From contig NZ_ASZC01000006.1 of assembly GCF_000468095.1 (NCBI RefSeq), positions 186,001 through 250,000 of the forward strand: a DNA stretch of 64,000 nucleotides, in the 5' to 3' direction. Positions 40,496 to 50,376 of the stretch are shown here, piece after piece. How positions within the stretch are numbered: position 1 is the stretch's first letter; each line of letters opens with the position of its first letter. Made by a program: the position numbers and the translations under genes. Below the pieces are notes generated by a model that saw only the letters and a program-made list of their open reading frames with translations, had not been told where the DNA came from and did no database searches. Origin of the DNA: Pantoea sp. AS-PWVM4. Its GTDB lineage: Bacteria; Pseudomonadota; Gammaproteobacteria; Enterobacterales; Enterobacteriaceae.

Positions 40496-40524
40496 TGGAC
40501 AGTCTGGTATCAGGTCCGTAGTAT
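40496..40524 (+). promoter_or_regulatory. Promoter of the tRNA operon
   Basis: TGGACA (40496-40501), a 17-bp spacer and TAGTAT (40519-40524) form a good sigma-70 promoter ending about 22 bp before the first tRNA. Confidence 0.65.
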
Positions 40525-40545
40525 GCACATCCGCAACGGCGCTAC

Positions 40546-40622
<77 letters not shown>

Positions 40623-40685
40623 TTAAGTTTGTGCGCAAGAGCTTCGGTGGTTTTAAATACCGCGTTAGGCAGTAAAAAGATTTAT

Positions 40686-40762
40686 GGTGGCTATAGCTCA
40701 GTTGGTAGAGCCCTGGATTGTGATTCCAGTTGTCGTGGGTTCGAGTCCCATTAGCCACCCCA
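40686..40762 (+). tRNA. hisR: tRNA-His (GTG)
   Basis: This 77-nt tRNA includes the extra G at -1 opposite C73 that marks histidine tRNA. The acceptor stem is GTGGCTA/TAGCCAC, the anticodon loop ATTGTGATT and CCA is encoded. Confidence 0.97.
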
Positions 40763-40778
40763 GATTTTGCTGGGACAT

Positions 40779-40865
40779 GCGAAGGTGGCGGAATTGGTAG
40801 ACGCGCTAGCTTCAGGTGTTAGTGTCTTAACGGACGTGAGGGTTCAAGTCCCTCTCTTCGCACCA
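40779..40865 (+). tRNA. leuT: tRNA-Leu (CAG)
   Basis: This is an 87-nt class II tRNA with a long variable arm (TAACGGACGT). The acceptor stem is GCGAAGG/CTTCGC, the anticodon CAG sits in CTTCAGGTG and CCA is encoded. Confidence 0.96.
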
Positions 40866-40890
40866 GGCAAAATATTAAGATAAAAAAAAT

Positions 40891-40967
40891 CGGCGAGTAG
40901 CGCAGCTTGGTAGCGCAACTGGTTTGGGACCAGTGGGTCGGAGGTTCGAATCCTCTCTCGCCGACCA
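40891..40967 (+). tRNA. proM: tRNA-Pro (TGG)
   Basis: This is a 77-nt tRNA with acceptor stem CGGCGAG/CTCGCCG, anticodon TGG in GTTTGGGAC and encoded CCA. It is the last tRNA of the operon. Confidence 0.97.
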
Positions 40968-40983
40968 TCTTAATATGAAAAAC

Positions 40984-41008
40984 AACCTGCTAAGAGCAGG
41001 TTTTTTTT
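40984..41008 (+). terminator. Terminator of the tRNA operon
   Basis: AACCTGC-TAAGA-GCAGGTT followed by a run of eight T is a clear intrinsic terminator 17 bp after tRNA-Pro. Confidence 0.9.
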
Positions 41009-41036
41009 CGTCTGTAGAAAAGTGATTTCATGCCAT

Positions 41037-41054
41037 TGTCTCTGTTCTGAGACA
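41037..41054. promoter_or_regulatory. GlrR-type activator site 1
   Basis: TGTC-N10-GACA exactly matches the GlrR (YfhA) enhancer consensus known for glmY and glmZ. It is the most upstream of three before glmZ. Confidence 0.75.
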
Positions 41055-41099
41055 TGCAACTTGTTGATTTATATGTGTTTTACATATCCTTGCATTGCC

Positions 41100-41117
41100 T
41101 GTCGCTCAGCGGAGACA
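41100..41117. promoter_or_regulatory. GlrR-type activator site 2
   Basis: This is a second TGTC-N10-GACA palindrome, with spacer GCTCAGCGGA, 63 bp after site 1. Confidence 0.78.
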
Positions 41118-41131
41118 ATCTGGAGCCGATT

Positions 41132-41149
41132 TGTCGCTGTATCCCGACA
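41132..41149. promoter_or_regulatory. GlrR-type activator site 3
   Basis: This is a third TGTC-N10-GACA palindrome, with spacer GCTGTATCCC, about 75 bp before the sigma-54 promoter. The AT-rich tract between it and the promoter could bind IHF. Confidence 0.78.
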
Positions 41150-41223
41150 TCATCGTTTGGCTTTAGCACATCGATAAAAATAACCATCTGATAAATATAG
41201 ATTTAATTTGTCATCTGCAAACC

Positions 41224-41239
41224 TGGCACGGCTTGTGCA
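41224..41239 (+). promoter_or_regulatory. Sigma-54 promoter of glmZ
   Basis: TGGCACGGCTTGTGCA matches the sigma-54 consensus TGGCACGN4TTGCW at all but one position. The -12 GC (41237-41238) is 13 nt before the expected GlmZ 5' end at 41251. Confidence 0.85.
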
Positions 41240-41250
41240 ATAATATCTTC

Positions 41251-41447
41251 GTAGATGCTCATTCCACCTCTTATGTCTGCTGATGCTGCATAAACCTGGG
41301 AATGATGCAGAGCCCCTTACGGTATCCGTTGTCCAGCCAGGCAGCATCGCGCAAGCCTTACTGCAAACCCGGACATTACGTTGAGTCGGATACCATCAGT
41401 TGTCTTACCGACCTGATCTTACACCTGCCTCTGGCAGGTGTTTTTTT
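41251..41447 (+). ncRNA. glmZ: Small regulatory RNA GlmZ
   Basis: GlmZ is a trans-acting sRNA of about 200 nt that, with Hfq, activates glmS translation and so matches glucosamine-6-phosphate supply to envelope demand; RapZ and RNase E inactivate it. The 5' end GTAGATGCTCATTCC, CTCTTATGT, the middle AATGATGCAGAGCC and ACGTTGAGT agree with E. coli GlmZ as I remember it. The RNA ends in a strong hairpin with a T-run. It lies next to the hem operon end, its E. coli position (aslA is missing). The sigma-54 promoter and three GlrR sites upstream fit established control. Confidence 0.9.
41421..41447 (+). terminator. Terminator of glmZ
   Basis: ACACCTGCC and GGCAGGTGT form a 9-bp stem with a TCT loop followed by seven T. 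Confidence 0.92.
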
Positions 41448-41460
41448 ATCTGCAAAATCT

Positions 41461-41520
41461 GCGCGATAAATCGTGCCGCTACCATCACATACATTCTGTA
41501 GTGACGTGATTTATCTCGCC
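41461..41520. repeat. Degenerate palindromic-repeat pair in everted order
   Basis: A right-type arm (41461-41483, GCGCGATAAATCGTGCCGCT) is followed by a degraded left-type arm (41499-41520, GTAGTGACGTGATTTATCTC). Arm order is reversed compared with the other paired copies, and both arms carry substitutions, so this looks like an old copy. Confidence 0.65.
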
Positions 41521-41539
41521 TGATGATAGAATTTAGCGC

Positions 41540-41562
41540 AAAAAAAGCCGGGCAAGCCCGGC
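41540..41562 (-). terminator. Terminator of the hemCDXY operon
   Basis: Read on the minus strand, GCCGGGC and GCCCGGC pair over a two- to four-base loop and are followed by TTTTTTT. It sits 26 bp past the hemY stop. Confidence 0.88.
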
Positions 41563-41587
41563 GTGCACAAAAATAACAATCGAGAAA

Positions 41588-42784
41588 TCAGGCGCTGGGG
41601 TTGTTCTTCAACGTCAGCAGGAGTCCTTCACGACGCATCTTCGCCGCTTCTTCCGGCCGGTGCATGCGATCGTAGACATCTGCCAGCCATGCGTAATCAA
41701 ACGCATCGGGACGCTGCGCCAGCGCCTGCTGGAAGGCTTCTGCTGCCTGCTGCCACTCGCCGTGACGCATCAGCATCTGACCCAGCGTGCTGTGCAGCAG
41801 CGGTGTTGCGCCGTGCTGTTTAATTTGATTGCGCAGCGCTTTCTCCAGCGACTCTGGATCGCCGCTTTTGATACGCGGCATCAGCAGCACCAGACGATCG
41901 TCGTACTGGCGCTTCAGCCCATCCAGCACGATAGCTTGCGCGGTATCCGGGTCATCGCACTCAATCAGATGCTCCGCCATTGCCACCTGCAACGCAGTTT
42001 CCTGACGGGTTTTACGGCTCTGATTTTGCCACCAGCGTTTCAGGCCATCGTTGCCCTGGTCGGCCATCGCCTGATTCATCAGGCCCAGCCATGCTTGCTG
42101 CTGGAGCGCTGCGCGCTGGGTATCATCGTTGATCTGCACTTTTTGCATCGAGGGCAGGATATCCAGCAGCGCGCCCCAGGCACCCGTACGGATATAGGCC
42201 TGCTCAGCCAAACGTAACACTTCAGGGTGACGTGGTGCCACTTCCAGCAAACGGTCGATGCCATGACGGGCGGCGTGGTCTTCATTGCGCGCCAGTTGCA
42301 GACGAACTCGGGTAATCTCCACCGGAATGGTGTCGTTTTGCGACAGCTCGGCGGCACGTTCCAGATGCTGGTTAGCGCGAAGCTCGTCGCCACGCTGCTG
42401 CGCTGCTTCTGCCGCCAGCAGATAGTTAGCGACTGGCTGGTCGGCGTGATCGGCATCTTTCGACAGCAGTTTCTCAACTTGCTTGTAATCGCCTTCTGCC
42501 AGCTTCATCAGCGCGGTTTGAGTATGACGCTGCGCGCGACGACGCTTACGACCGGTAAACCAGCCACGGGTACGTGCGCCGGTACGGAACAGACGGCGCA
42601 GCACCCACTCAACGAACAGAATCACCAGCAGGCTGAGGATCAGGATGATGGCCAGGCCGGTAACGCTGGTTTCAATGTTCCAATTGTCGGTCTGGATCAG
42701 CACATAACCCTGGTGACCGGCCAACATTGGGCCGAGCACCACACCGGCGATCAACAGCAGAAAAAGTACCAATACTTTTAGCAT
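41588..42784 (-). CDS. hemY: Heme-biosynthesis-associated TPR membrane protein HemY
   Basis: HemY of gammaproteobacteria is an inner-membrane TPR protein thought to organise coproporphyrin-dependent heme synthesis; it is not the protoporphyrinogen oxidase of Gram-positives. The 398-residue length equals that of E. coli. Two N-terminal helices (VLVLFLLLIAGVVLGPMLAG and a second near residue 42-60) precede a long helical repeat region, with TPR-like segments such as GEWQQAAEAFQQALAQRPDA near the C-terminus. It starts 2 bp after hemX. Confidence 0.94.
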   Translation of the reverse strand: MLKVLVLFLLLIAGVVLGPMLAGHQGYVLIQTDNWNIETSVTGLAIILILSLLVILFVEWVLRRLFRTGARTRGWFTGRKRRRAQRHTQTALMKLAEGDYKQVEKLLSKDADHADQPVANYLLAAEAAQQRGDELRANQHLERAAELSQNDTIPVEITRVRLQLARNEDHAARHGIDRLLEVAPRHPEVLRLAEQAYIRTGAWGALLDILPSMQKVQINDDTQRAALQQQAWLGLMNQAMADQGNDGLKRWWQNQSRKTRQETALQVAMAEHLIECDDPDTAQAIVLDGLKRQYDDRLVLLMPRIKSGDPESLEKALRNQIKQHGATPLLHSTLGQMLMRHGEWQQAAEAFQQALAQRPDAFDYAWLADVYDRMHRPEEAAKMRREGLLLTLKNNPSA

Positions 42785-42786
42785 GC

Positions 42787-43920
42787 TTAGCCTCCCTGCT
42801 GGTCAGCCGCAACCGATGGCTGCGCCAACAGATTACGCACGCGGGTTTGCATCAACTTATCCAGCAGTTGCTGGCTTTCCAACGAATCAGGGACATCCAT
42901 CGAGATACTTTGCTGGCTCAGCTCGTCCAGCTGATCAAGGAAGGCTTTGGTCGCGGCATCATTGGTATCATACCAGGCACGTACCCAGGTGGAGACGGCA
43001 TCAATCGATTGTTTGTAGATTTCGTCCTGATGGCGTGGCACGGCCTGGGCGGCGATCAGCAGACGCGAACGGATATTTTCTCGCAGATAGACATCCTGGT
43101 TAGGCGCCAGCAGCGGCTGCGCGGTGTTATCGCGGCGGCGGATGGTGATAAAGCCGTCCATAAAGTTGTGCCAGCTTTTCACCAGATTCTGCCGCCATTC
43201 ATGCAGTGAGCTGGAAAGCTCGCCGCTGTCGGCATCCATCGGCGAATCGTCGTTGTCGTTATCTGCCAGTCGCAGGTTATCCACGCCGTTCGACAGTTGA
43301 TTCAGCTTGAGGATGATGCCGTCGTAATCGACCTGGCTGACGGCTGAAAGCGAGCTGATATCCTGAGTCAGGGCGCGACGTACATTCATTACGCTCGGAT
43401 CATTCATTTCCGCGAGGCTGGTGTCTGCGCTTTTCAGCAACGCGGCTGCGGTGGTGACATCCTGATCGCTCCACAGCTTACGCCCCGCCAGTTTGACCAG
43501 ATAATCAGCCTGCGCCAGCAGCCAGGTGCGGGTATCGTTACCCGAAATAGTGGCGACTTTTTGCCGTAAGGCTTCCAGCTCTTTGGCGCTGGCGTCTTGT
43601 TGGTTACGTGCTTCCTGCAAGGCGCTGTTGGCGCTTTCCAGTTGCTGCGTCAGCTGTTGTTTATCGCTGCCCAGTTGCTGTTGCAGTGCGCTCAGTTGCT
43701 CACTCAGATTCTGGTTAGTCTGAGCCTGTAAGTCGGCCTGGTGTTTCCCATTCAGGTAAAGGCCCGCGCCAATCGCCAGCGCAATCACAATCGCCACCGC
43801 ACCCAGCACCTTGCCATCGCGTTTGTTGTCGCGCGGTGATTTTTTAGCTGGAGGAGTAGCGTTGTCGCCCGCTGGTGTGGTTTCGTCAACCACGGCGGAG
43901 GAGGCTTTTTGTTCCGTCAT
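42787..43920 (-). CDS. hemX: HemX, uroporphyrinogen-III C-methyltransferase-like membrane protein
   Basis: HemX is a membrane protein of unclear biochemical role in the hem operon. The 377-residue product has a Lys/Asp/Pro-rich cytoplasmic N-terminus, one transmembrane helix ([19 protein letters not shown], about residues 39-57), then a long Gln-rich coiled coil (about 60-130) and a folded C-terminal domain. Older annotation calls it a methyltransferase, but no SAM motif is visible. The gap to hemD is 23 bp. Confidence 0.93.
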   Translation of the reverse strand: MTEQKASSAVVDETTPAGDNATPPAKKSPRDNKRDGKVLGAVAIVIALAIGAGLYLNGKHQADLQAQTNQNLSEQLSALQQQLGSDKQQLTQQLESANSALQEARNQQDASAKELEALRQKVATISGNDTRTWLLAQADYLVKLAGRKLWSDQDVTTAAALLKSADTSLAEMNDPSVMNVRRALTQDISSLSAVSQVDYDGIILKLNQLSNGVDNLRLADNDNDDSPMDADSGELSSSLHEWRQNLVKSWHNFMDGFITIRRRDNTAQPLLAPNQDVYLRENIRSRLLIAAQAVPRHQDEIYKQSIDAVSTWVRAWYDTNDAATKAFLDQLDELSQQSISMDVPDSLESQQLLDKLMQTRVRNLLAQPSVAADQQGG

Positions 43921-43943
43921 TGCGGCTCATCCCAATGTTAAGT

Positions 43944-44684
43944 TCAGCGTAACGCACGCAGCAGCGCATCGTTATCGGCACCATCGGCTACATCAATATC
44001 CTGCCAGCCCAGTGTGGCTGCCAGGGTAGCCAAACGTTCACTGACGACCACCAGCCGACAGTGTAATAACCATTCCCGTCGATCGATTGGCGGAAACAGC
44101 GCAAACAGTTGTTGTAACATTTCACCGCTGGTCACCACCAGCGTGGTAATTCCGCGATCGCGCCAGCGACGCCCCTCAACGGCACCGTCATAGGTTTTTT
44201 CACAACGTTGGTAGCATTCGCAGTAACGCACATCGGCACCGCGTTCCGTCAGGGTATCTGCCAGCAACTCACGACCGGGACTGCCGCGCAGAATTAAGGC
44301 ACGTTTGCCGTTCACCTGTTGTAAACGGTTGAGACGCACCAGTTCTTCGCTGGTTTCCCGCGCATGAGGATAGTCTACTTTCAGATTACTGACGGTATGC
44401 AACGCCAGCGCGGTGCTGCGGCCAATGGCGTAGTAATCAAGATGCGTGGGCCAGGCGAAGCCCTGACTTTGCAACGCCGGGTGGGCAAAGGTCACCACCT
44501 GTTGTGACAACAAGAACACCAGGTCACCGGGTTGCAGTGCGGCAAGTTGTTGTGGCAAGTGAACAATATCGCGACCCGGTGTGAACTCAATCAGCGGTAA
44601 GATCCACGCCAGTTTCCCCTGGGTTCGCAAACGTGCGACCAGTTCACTGGCTGCTGGCTCGGGACGGGTCACGAGAATGGTCAT
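43944..44684 (-). CDS. hemD: Uroporphyrinogen-III synthase HemD
   Basis: HemD closes and inverts ring D of hydroxymethylbilane to uroporphyrinogen III. The 246-residue protein begins [20 protein letters not shown], and shows [29 protein letters not shown] and [13 protein letters not shown], typical of this poorly conserved family. It overlaps hemC by four bases. Confidence 0.95.
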   Translation of the reverse strand: MTILVTRPEPAASELVARLRTQGKLAWILPLIEFTPGRDIVHLPQQLAALQPGDLVFLLSQQVVTFAHPALQSQGFAWPTHLDYYAIGRSTALALHTVSNLKVDYPHARETSEELVRLNRLQQVNGKRALILRGSPGRELLADTLTERGADVRYCECYQRCEKTYDGAVEGRRWRDRGITTLVVTSGEMLQQLFALFPPIDRREWLLHCRLVVVSERLATLAATLGWQDIDVADGADNDALLRALR

Positions 44685-45622
44685 GCAGGCGGCTGCCCCT
44701 GATAAACCTCACGCAGAATCTCGCGTGCGCCATTTTCCAGTAGCTCTTCCGCCAGCGAAATACCCATTTGCTCCGCCTGATCACGCGGGCCACGACGTTC
44801 GCCGGTGATCATCTGGCTGCCATCTGGTGAACCCACCAAACCACGCAGCCACAGCTGATCGCCTTCCAGCACCGCAAAGCTACCAATCGGTACCTGACAG
44901 CCGCCTTCCAGACGGGTGTTCATGGCGCGTTCAGCGCGCACGCAAACCGCGGTATCGCCGTCATTCAGCGCCTGGAGCAGGGCAATCAGTTCGGCATCGT
45001 CGAGGCGGCATTCAATGCCGACTGCGCCCTGACCGACGGCCGGTAATGAGATTTCAGCGGGTAACGCGAAGCGGATGCGCTCTTCCAGGCCAAGACGCTT
45101 AAGGCCCGCAGCAGCCAGAATAATGGCGTCATACTCACCGGCATCCAGTTTGCCCAGGCGGGTGCCGACATTGCCGCGCAGCGAGCGAATCACCAGGTCG
45201 GGACGGCGTGCGCTGAGCTGGCACTGACGGCGTAAGCTTGAGGTGCCGACGACCGCGCCCTGCGGCAGTGCATCGATAGAATCGTAATGATTGGAGACAA
45301 AGGCGTCGCGTGGGTCTTCGCGCTCGCAGATGGTGACCAGGCCGAGTCCTTCAGGGAAATCTACCGGCACATCTTTCATCGAATGCACGGCGAGGTCGGC
45401 GCGATTTTCCAGCATCGCCAACTCCAGCTCCTTGACGAAAAGCCCTTTTCCCCCCACTTTAGCCAGCGGCGTATCAAGGATGACATCACCTTTGGTGACC
45501 ATTGGCACCAGCTCTACGCGCAGACCAGGGTGCGCCGTCATCAGGCGTTGCTGGACATATTGTGCCTGCCAGAGTGCGAGGGGACTTTGTCTTGTAGCAA
45601 TTCTGAAAATTTTGTCTAACAT
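44681..45622 (-). CDS. hemC: Porphobilinogen deaminase HemC
   Basis: HemC condenses four porphobilinogens into hydroxymethylbilane. The 313-residue protein shows [55 protein letters not shown] and the cofactor cysteine in [13 protein letters not shown]. It leads hemCDXY and is divergent from cyaA. Confidence 0.97.
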   Translation of the reverse strand: MLDKIFRIATRQSPLALWQAQYVQQRLMTAHPGLRVELVPMVTKGDVILDTPLAKVGGKGLFVKELELAMLENRADLAVHSMKDVPVDFPEGLGLVTICEREDPRDAFVSNHYDSIDALPQGAVVGTSSLRRQCQLSARRPDLVIRSLRGNVGTRLGKLDAGEYDAIILAAAGLKRLGLEERIRFALPAEISLPAVGQGAVGIECRLDDAELIALLQALNDGDTAVCVRAERAMNTRLEGGCQVPIGSFAVLEGDQLWLRGLVGSPDGSQMITGERRGPRDQAEQMGISLAEELLENGAREILREVYQGQPPA

Positions 45623-45936
45623 GCTGTTAACCGTTTTGATCGTTCATCGAATATCCTACCATCGATAGGGGAATGCTGTCAGTTTCAACGGATTGAAAAG
45701 ACTCTGATGTCAGATTTCGCCGCGATCACCGGGGAATAATCTGAGGTCATAGTCCGAAAACGCAGGGGTTAGTTCGGAACGTGCTAAACTGTTAAGTAGC
45801 GCAACTTTCTTTACGGTCAATCTGCCAGGTGTTAGATTGATCACGTTTCCAGCAATAATTTGCCCGATATCTTTATTATTAAGTGGCAGGTTTCGGAAAC
45901 AGGGTGCTTAACACTGGGACAATCAGGCGAAACGTC
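45623..45936. promoter_or_regulatory. hemC / cyaA divergent control region
   Basis: This 314-bp gap holds promoters for both operons. A CRP-like site sits at 45827-45848 (separate entry). GTGCTAAACT (45781-45790) contains a plausible plus-strand -10 for an upstream cyaA promoter. I see no ORF or repeat. Confidence 0.6.
45827..45848 (+). promoter_or_regulatory. CRP-binding site of cyaA
   Basis: The 22-bp site contains GTGTTAGATTGATCACGT, a good right half (GATCACGTTT) and a weaker left half. It differs little from the E. coli cyaA CRP site as I recall it and lies 88 bp before the start. CRP-cAMP represses cyaA in E. coli, giving feedback. Confidence 0.75.
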
Positions 45937-48495
45937 TTGTACCTCTACATTGAGACACTGAAACAGAGACTGGATGCTATCAACCAGCTGCGTGTAGATC
46001 GCGCGCTGGCTGCGATGGGACCTGCTTTCCAGCACGTCTACAGTCTGCTGCCAACATTACTGCATTATCATCATCCGCTGATGCCGGGTTACCTTGAGGG
46101 TAACGTTCCACATGGCATCAGCTTTTACACGCCTGATGAAAACCAACAACAACTGTTGCAGGATCTGGCGGGTAAACAGCCGCTACATCTCAGCACCGGT
46201 GCCAAAGGCGAAATGCCGATCACCGGCATCTACTCAATGGGCAGCACCTCCTCTGTCGGCCAGAACAGCGTCTCCGATCTTGATATCTGGGTTTGTCATC
46301 AATCCTGGTTGGATAATGAAGAGCGCCTCAACCTGCAACGTAAATGTACCTTGTTGCAGAAATGGTGCGTCTCAATGGGGGTGGAAGTCAGCTTCTTCCT
46401 AATCGATGAGAACCGTTTCCGTCATAACGAAAGCGGCAGTCTCGGTGCAGAAGATTGCGGCTCGACCCAACATATTTTGCTGCTGGATGAATTTTACCGT
46501 ACCGCTGTGCGTATGGCCGGTAAACGTATCCTGTGGAACATGGTGCCCGGTGAAGAGGAGCATCATTACGACGATTACGTCATGTCGCTGTACGCCCAGG
46601 GCGTGCTGACACCGAACGAATGGCTTGATCTGGGTGGCCTCGGCACCCTGTCAGCCGAAGAGTATTTCGGTGCCAGCCTGTGGCAGCTGTATAAAAGCAT
46701 CGATTCACCGTACAAAGCGGTGCTGAAAACGCTGCTGCTGGAAGCCTATAGCTGGGAATATCCCAATACCCAACTGCTGGCGATGGACATCAAGCAGCGC
46801 CTGCACGACGGCGAAATTGTCTGCTTCGGTCTTGATCCCTACTGCATGATGCTGGAACGCGTGACGCGTTATCTCACCAGTATTGACGATTTGGCACGTC
46901 TTGATCTGGTGCGTCGCTGCTTCTACCTCAAAGTATGTGAAAAACTTTCCAGTGAAGAGAGCCATCACCGCTCCGGCTGGCGCCGCGAAATCCTGTCGCA
47001 GCTGGTGAAAGAGTGGGGCTGGGACGACGAGAAGCTGGCGGTGCTGGATAACCGCGCGCAGTGGAAAATCGAGCGCGTGCGTGAAGCGCACAATGAATTG
47101 CTGGATGCGATGATGCAGAGCTATCGCAACCTGATCCGTTTCGCACGCCGTAACAATTTAAGCGTCAGCGCCAGCCCGCAGGACATCGGCGTGCTGACGC
47201 GTAAACTGTATGCTGCCTTTGAAGCGCTACCCGGCAAGGTGACGCTGGTGAACCCGCAGATTTCGCCCGACCTGTCGGAAGATAATCTGACCTTTATTCA
47301 CGTCCCGGCTGGTCGCGCCAATCGCGCAGGTTGGTATCTGTATAACCAGTCGCCGGACATGAGTTCCATCATCAGCCATCAGCCGCTGGAATATAACCGC
47401 TACCTGAACAAACTGGTGGCGTGGGCGTGGTTTAACGGTTTGATGACCAGCAAAACCCGGCTGCATATCAAGGGCAATGAACTCTGCGATCTGCCGCGTT
47501 TGCAGGAGCTGGTGAATGATGTCTCGCATCATTTCCCGCTGCGCGTACCGGCACCGACGCCAAAAGCGCTCTACAGCCCGTGTGAAATTCGACACCTGGC
47601 GATTATCGTTAACCTCGAACACGATCCCACCTCCGCGTTCCGCAATCAGGTGGTGCATTTCGATTTCCGTAAACTGGACGTGTTTAGTTTCGGTCAGCAG
47701 CAGCAATGCCTGATTGGCAGCATTGATCTGTTGTACCGCAACTCGTGGAATGAGGTGCGTACGCTGCACTTCAGCGGCGAGCAGGCGATGATCGAAGCGC
47801 TGAAAACCATCCTTGGCAAAATGCATCAGGATGCTGCCCCGCCGGATACGGTAGAGGTGTTCTGCTACAGCCAGCATCTGCGCGGCCTGATTCGTACCCG
47901 CGTCCAGCAGTTGGTGTCAGAATGCATCGAGTTGCGTCTTTCCAGTACCCGTCAGGAACCGGGCCGCTTCAAAGCATTGCGCATGGCGGGCCAGACCTGG
48001 GGGCTGTTCTTTGAACGCATGAGCGTGTCGGTGCAGAAACTGGAAAATGCGGTCGAGTTCTACGGCGCGATTTCCAATAACAAGCTGCATGGACTGTCGA
48101 TTAAAGTGGAGTCGAACCAGACGCCGCTGCCACCGGTGGTTAACGGCTATGCCAGCGAAGGCATCATCCAGTTCTTCTTTGAAGATACCAATGATGATCG
48201 CGGCTTCAACATTTATATCCTCGACGAAACCAACCGCGTTGAGGTGTACCATCATTGCGAAGGCAGCAAAGAAGAACTGGTGCGTGACGTCAGCCGTTTC
48301 TACTCGTCATCGCATGACCGTTTTACCTACGGTTCCAGCTTTATCAACTTCAACTTGCCGCAGTTCTATCAGATTGTGAATGCAGGCGATCGCTTCCAGG
48401 TGATCCCCTTCCGCAGTCAGACGCTGACGCAGCTGTGCGCCACACAGCCTGACAACGACAACGGCGATTTCCAGCCGCGTTATCAAATGCACTGA
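45937..48495 (+). CDS. cyaA: Class I adenylate cyclase CyaA
   Basis: CyaA makes cAMP from ATP and is activated by phosphorylated EIIA-Glc. The TTG start at 45937 ([19 protein letters not shown]), with AGGCGA upstream, corresponds to the inefficient UUG start of E. coli cyaA; the product is 852 residues. The N-terminal catalytic domain has [18 protein letters not shown] with the nucleotidyltransferase aspartates and [18 protein letters not shown]. The C-terminal regulatory half carries [18 protein letters not shown] and [19 protein letters not shown]. cyaY does not follow. Confidence 0.96.
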   Translation: MYLYIETLKQRLDAINQLRVDRALAAMGPAFQHVYSLLPTLLHYHHPLMPGYLEGNVPHGISFYTPDENQQQLLQDLAGKQPLHLSTGAKGEMPITGIYSMGSTSSVGQNSVSDLDIWVCHQSWLDNEERLNLQRKCTLLQKWCVSMGVEVSFFLIDENRFRHNESGSLGAEDCGSTQHILLLDEFYRTAVRMAGKRILWNMVPGEEEHHYDDYVMSLYAQGVLTPNEWLDLGGLGTLSAEEYFGASLWQLYKSIDSPYKAVLKTLLLEAYSWEYPNTQLLAMDIKQRLHDGEIVCFGLDPYCMMLERVTRYLTSIDDLARLDLVRRCFYLKVCEKLSSEESHHRSGWRREILSQLVKEWGWDDEKLAVLDNRAQWKIERVREAHNELLDAMMQSYRNLIRFARRNNLSVSASPQDIGVLTRKLYAAFEALPGKVTLVNPQISPDLSEDNLTFIHVPAGRANRAGWYLYNQSPDMSSIISHQPLEYNRYLNKLVAWAWFNGLMTSKTRLHIKGNELCDLPRLQELVNDVSHHFPLRVPAPTPKALYSPCEIRHLAIIVNLEHDPTSAFRNQVVHFDFRKLDVFSFGQQQQCLIGSIDLLYRNSWNEVRTLHFSGEQAMIEALKTILGKMHQDAAPPDTVEVFCYSQHLRGLIRTRVQQLVSECIELRLSSTRQEPGRFKALRMAGQTWGLFFERMSVSVQKLENAVEFYGAISNNKLHGLSIKVESNQTPLPPVVNGYASEGIIQFFFEDTNDDRGFNIYILDETNRVEVYHHCEGSKEELVRDVSRFYSSSHDRFTYGSSFINFNLPQFYQIVNAGDRFQVIPFRSQTLTQLCATQPDNDNGDFQPRYQMH

Positions 48496-48616
48496 TCCTG
48501 CCCGCGCTCGCGTGGCAGGTGTCGGACCTGTAACGTGTTTGCCGGTATTTCCTGTTGCTTTTACAACGTCAACTGCGATGATAAGCATCCAGGAAAGGAC
48601 AGAAAGAGCAGACAGA

Positions 48617-48820
48617 ATGAGACAAATGATACGTCAGCTGGGAATGGCGCTGGCACTGGTCGGCTTAGCAGGCTGTGGTCTGAAAGGCCCCTTATATTTT
48701 CCGCCTCCGGAACAACCGAAAAAAACCAATACCCAGCCCACTGAACAGCAGCAGCAAGCAGCGAAAAGTGCGGATGTGGGTGGTTTAGTTACCGACAAAC
48801 AAGGCATGCAGGGGAATTAA
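48617..48820 (+). CDS. lptM: Small lipoprotein LptM (YifL)
   Basis: LptM is a small outer-membrane lipoprotein that helps LptD reach its mature disulfide form. The ATG at 48617 gives 67 residues; an ATG at 48626 is possible too. A signal sequence (LGMALALVGLAGC) ends in the lipobox LAGC, followed by the hallmark GLKGPLYFPP. The rest is a Gln/Thr-rich disordered tail. It lies upstream of dapF in the same orientation. Confidence 0.9.
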   Translation: MRQMIRQLGMALALVGLAGCGLKGPLYFPPPEQPKKTNTQPTEQQQQAAKSADVGGLVTDKQGMQGN

Positions 48821-48850
48821 TCTCCCATGAGTAATCCGGCGGAGCAGAAA

Positions 48851-49675
48851 ATGCAGTTCTCGAAAATGCACGGTCTTGGCAACGACTTTATGGTCGTGGA
48901 CGCCGTGACGCAAAACGTCTTTTTTTCGCCGGAGCTGATTCGCCGTCTGGCGGATCGCCATCTGGGGATCGGTTTCGATCAACTGCTGATTGTCGAACCG
49001 CCTTACGATCCGGATCTTGATTTCCACTATCGAATTTTCAACGCTGATGGCAGTGAAGTGGCGCAGTGTGGCAATGGTGCGCGCTGCTTCGCCCGTTTCG
49101 TGCGTCTGAAAGGGTTGACCAACAAAAGCGATATCCGCGTCAGTACCCAAACCGGCCGGATGGTGCTGAGCGTCACCAATGACGAGCTGGTGCGCGTCAA
49201 TATGGGTGAGCCAAACTTCGAACCCCAGCAGGTCCCGTTCCGTGCCAACAAAGCCGAGAATCTCTATCTGCTGCGCGTGGCCGACCAGACCGTGATGTTT
49301 GGCGCCGTGTCGATGGGTAATCCGCATTGCGTTATCCAGGTTGAGAACGTGAAAACCGCGCCGGTGGAAACCCTCGGCCCGGTACTGGAAAGCCATGAAC
49401 GTTTTCCGGAGCGCGTGAACGTCGGCTTTATGGAAGTGGTCAATCCAGAACACATTCGTCTGCGCGTTTATGAACGCGGCGCGGGTGAAACCCAGGCTTG
49501 TGGCAGTGGCGCGTGTGCCGCTGTTGCCTGCGGTATTCAGCAGGGCATTCTGGCGGAGAAAGTCCGCGTTGATCTGCCCGGCGGAACGCTGCATATTGCC
49601 TGGAAAGGGGCCGGTCAACCGCTGTTTATGACCGGGCCAGCCACACACGTCTACGATGGGTTTATTCATCTATGA
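48851..49675 (+). CDS. dapF: Diaminopimelate epimerase DapF
   Basis: DapF converts LL-DAP to meso-DAP for peptidoglycan and lysine. I start it at ATG 48851 ([18 protein letters not shown]) with GGAG upstream, giving 274 residues as in E. coli. The two catalytic cysteines lie in QCGNGARC and [10 protein letters not shown]. It overlaps yigA by four bases. Confidence 0.97.
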   Translation: MQFSKMHGLGNDFMVVDAVTQNVFFSPELIRRLADRHLGIGFDQLLIVEPPYDPDLDFHYRIFNADGSEVAQCGNGARCFARFVRLKGLTNKSDIRVSTQTGRMVLSVTNDELVRVNMGEPNFEPQQVPFRANKAENLYLLRVADQTVMFGAVSMGNPHCVIQVENVKTAPVETLGPVLESHERFPERVNVGFMEVVNPEHIRLRVYERGAGETQACGSGACAAVACGIQQGILAEKVRVDLPGGTLHIAWKGAGQPLFMTGPATHVYDGFIHL

Positions 49676-50376
49676 AAAATGTCGAAGAGCAGACCGACAG
49701 CGCGGTGCTGCTGGACGATCAGGCGGTCAGCGCATTTCTGCGTCAGAACCCCGATTTTTTTATTCGCAATGCGCGCCAGGTCGAACAGATGATGGTGCCG
49801 CATCCGGTACGCGGCAGCGTTTCGCTGGTGGAATGGCATATGGCGCGGCAGCGCAACCATATCCAGCAGCTGGAAGAGGAGATCACGCTGTTGATGGAGC
49901 AGGCAACGGCCAACCATCAACTGTTTGATCGCCTGCTGTCGTTACAGGGGCATCTCGCCGCCGCAGATAGCCTGCAAGATATGCTGACGCGTCTGCATCG
50001 CTGGGCGCGTGAGTTGGGCCTTGCCGGAGCCAATGTACGCTTGTTCAGCGACAAATGGCACATCGGCGCACCGTCCGATTTCACCCAGTTGGGCCTGTCA
50101 CGCCAGGCGTTTGAGCCGTTGCGTATTCAGCGCTTCGGCAATGAACACCATTATCTTGGTCACCTCAATGGCCCTGAGTTGCTGCTGCTGTTGCCACAGG
50201 CGAAAGCCATCGGTTCCGTAGCCATGTCGCTGATGGGCGATCGCGGTGAACTGGGCGTGTTGATCTTCAGCAGCCGTGACAACCAGCATTATCAGGCGGG
50301 CATGGGAACGTTGCTGCTGCAACATCTGGCGCTGATGCTGCCAGAATTGCTGTCACGCTGGGTCGAACGTGCATGA
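49672..50376 (+). CDS. yigA: DUF484 family protein YigA
   Basis: YigA is a 234-residue cytosolic protein of unknown function with a GAF-like fold. An N-terminal acidic segment ([12 protein letters not shown]) is followed by a coiled coil ([19 protein letters not shown], about residues 60-85) and a C-terminal sensory-like domain ([15 protein letters not shown]). It lies within dapF-yigA-xerC-yigB, with four-base overlaps on both sides, so co-expression with XerC is likely. Confidence 0.92.
   Translation: MKNVEEQTDSAVLLDDQAVSAFLRQNPDFFIRNARQVEQMMVPHPVRGSVSLVEWHMARQRNHIQQLEEEITLLMEQATANHQLFDRLLSLQGHLAAADSLQDMLTRLHRWARELGLAGANVRLFSDKWHIGAPSDFTQLGLSRQAFEPLRIQRFGNEHHYLGHLNGPELLLLLPQAKAIGSVAMSLMGDRGELGVLIFSSRDNQHYQAGMGTLLLQHLALMLPELLSRWVERA

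Noticed and set aside
48785..49669. 294-codon minus-strand frame covering dapF, where cyaY might be sought
   Set aside because: Translation has no frataxin motif and mirrors dapF codons.
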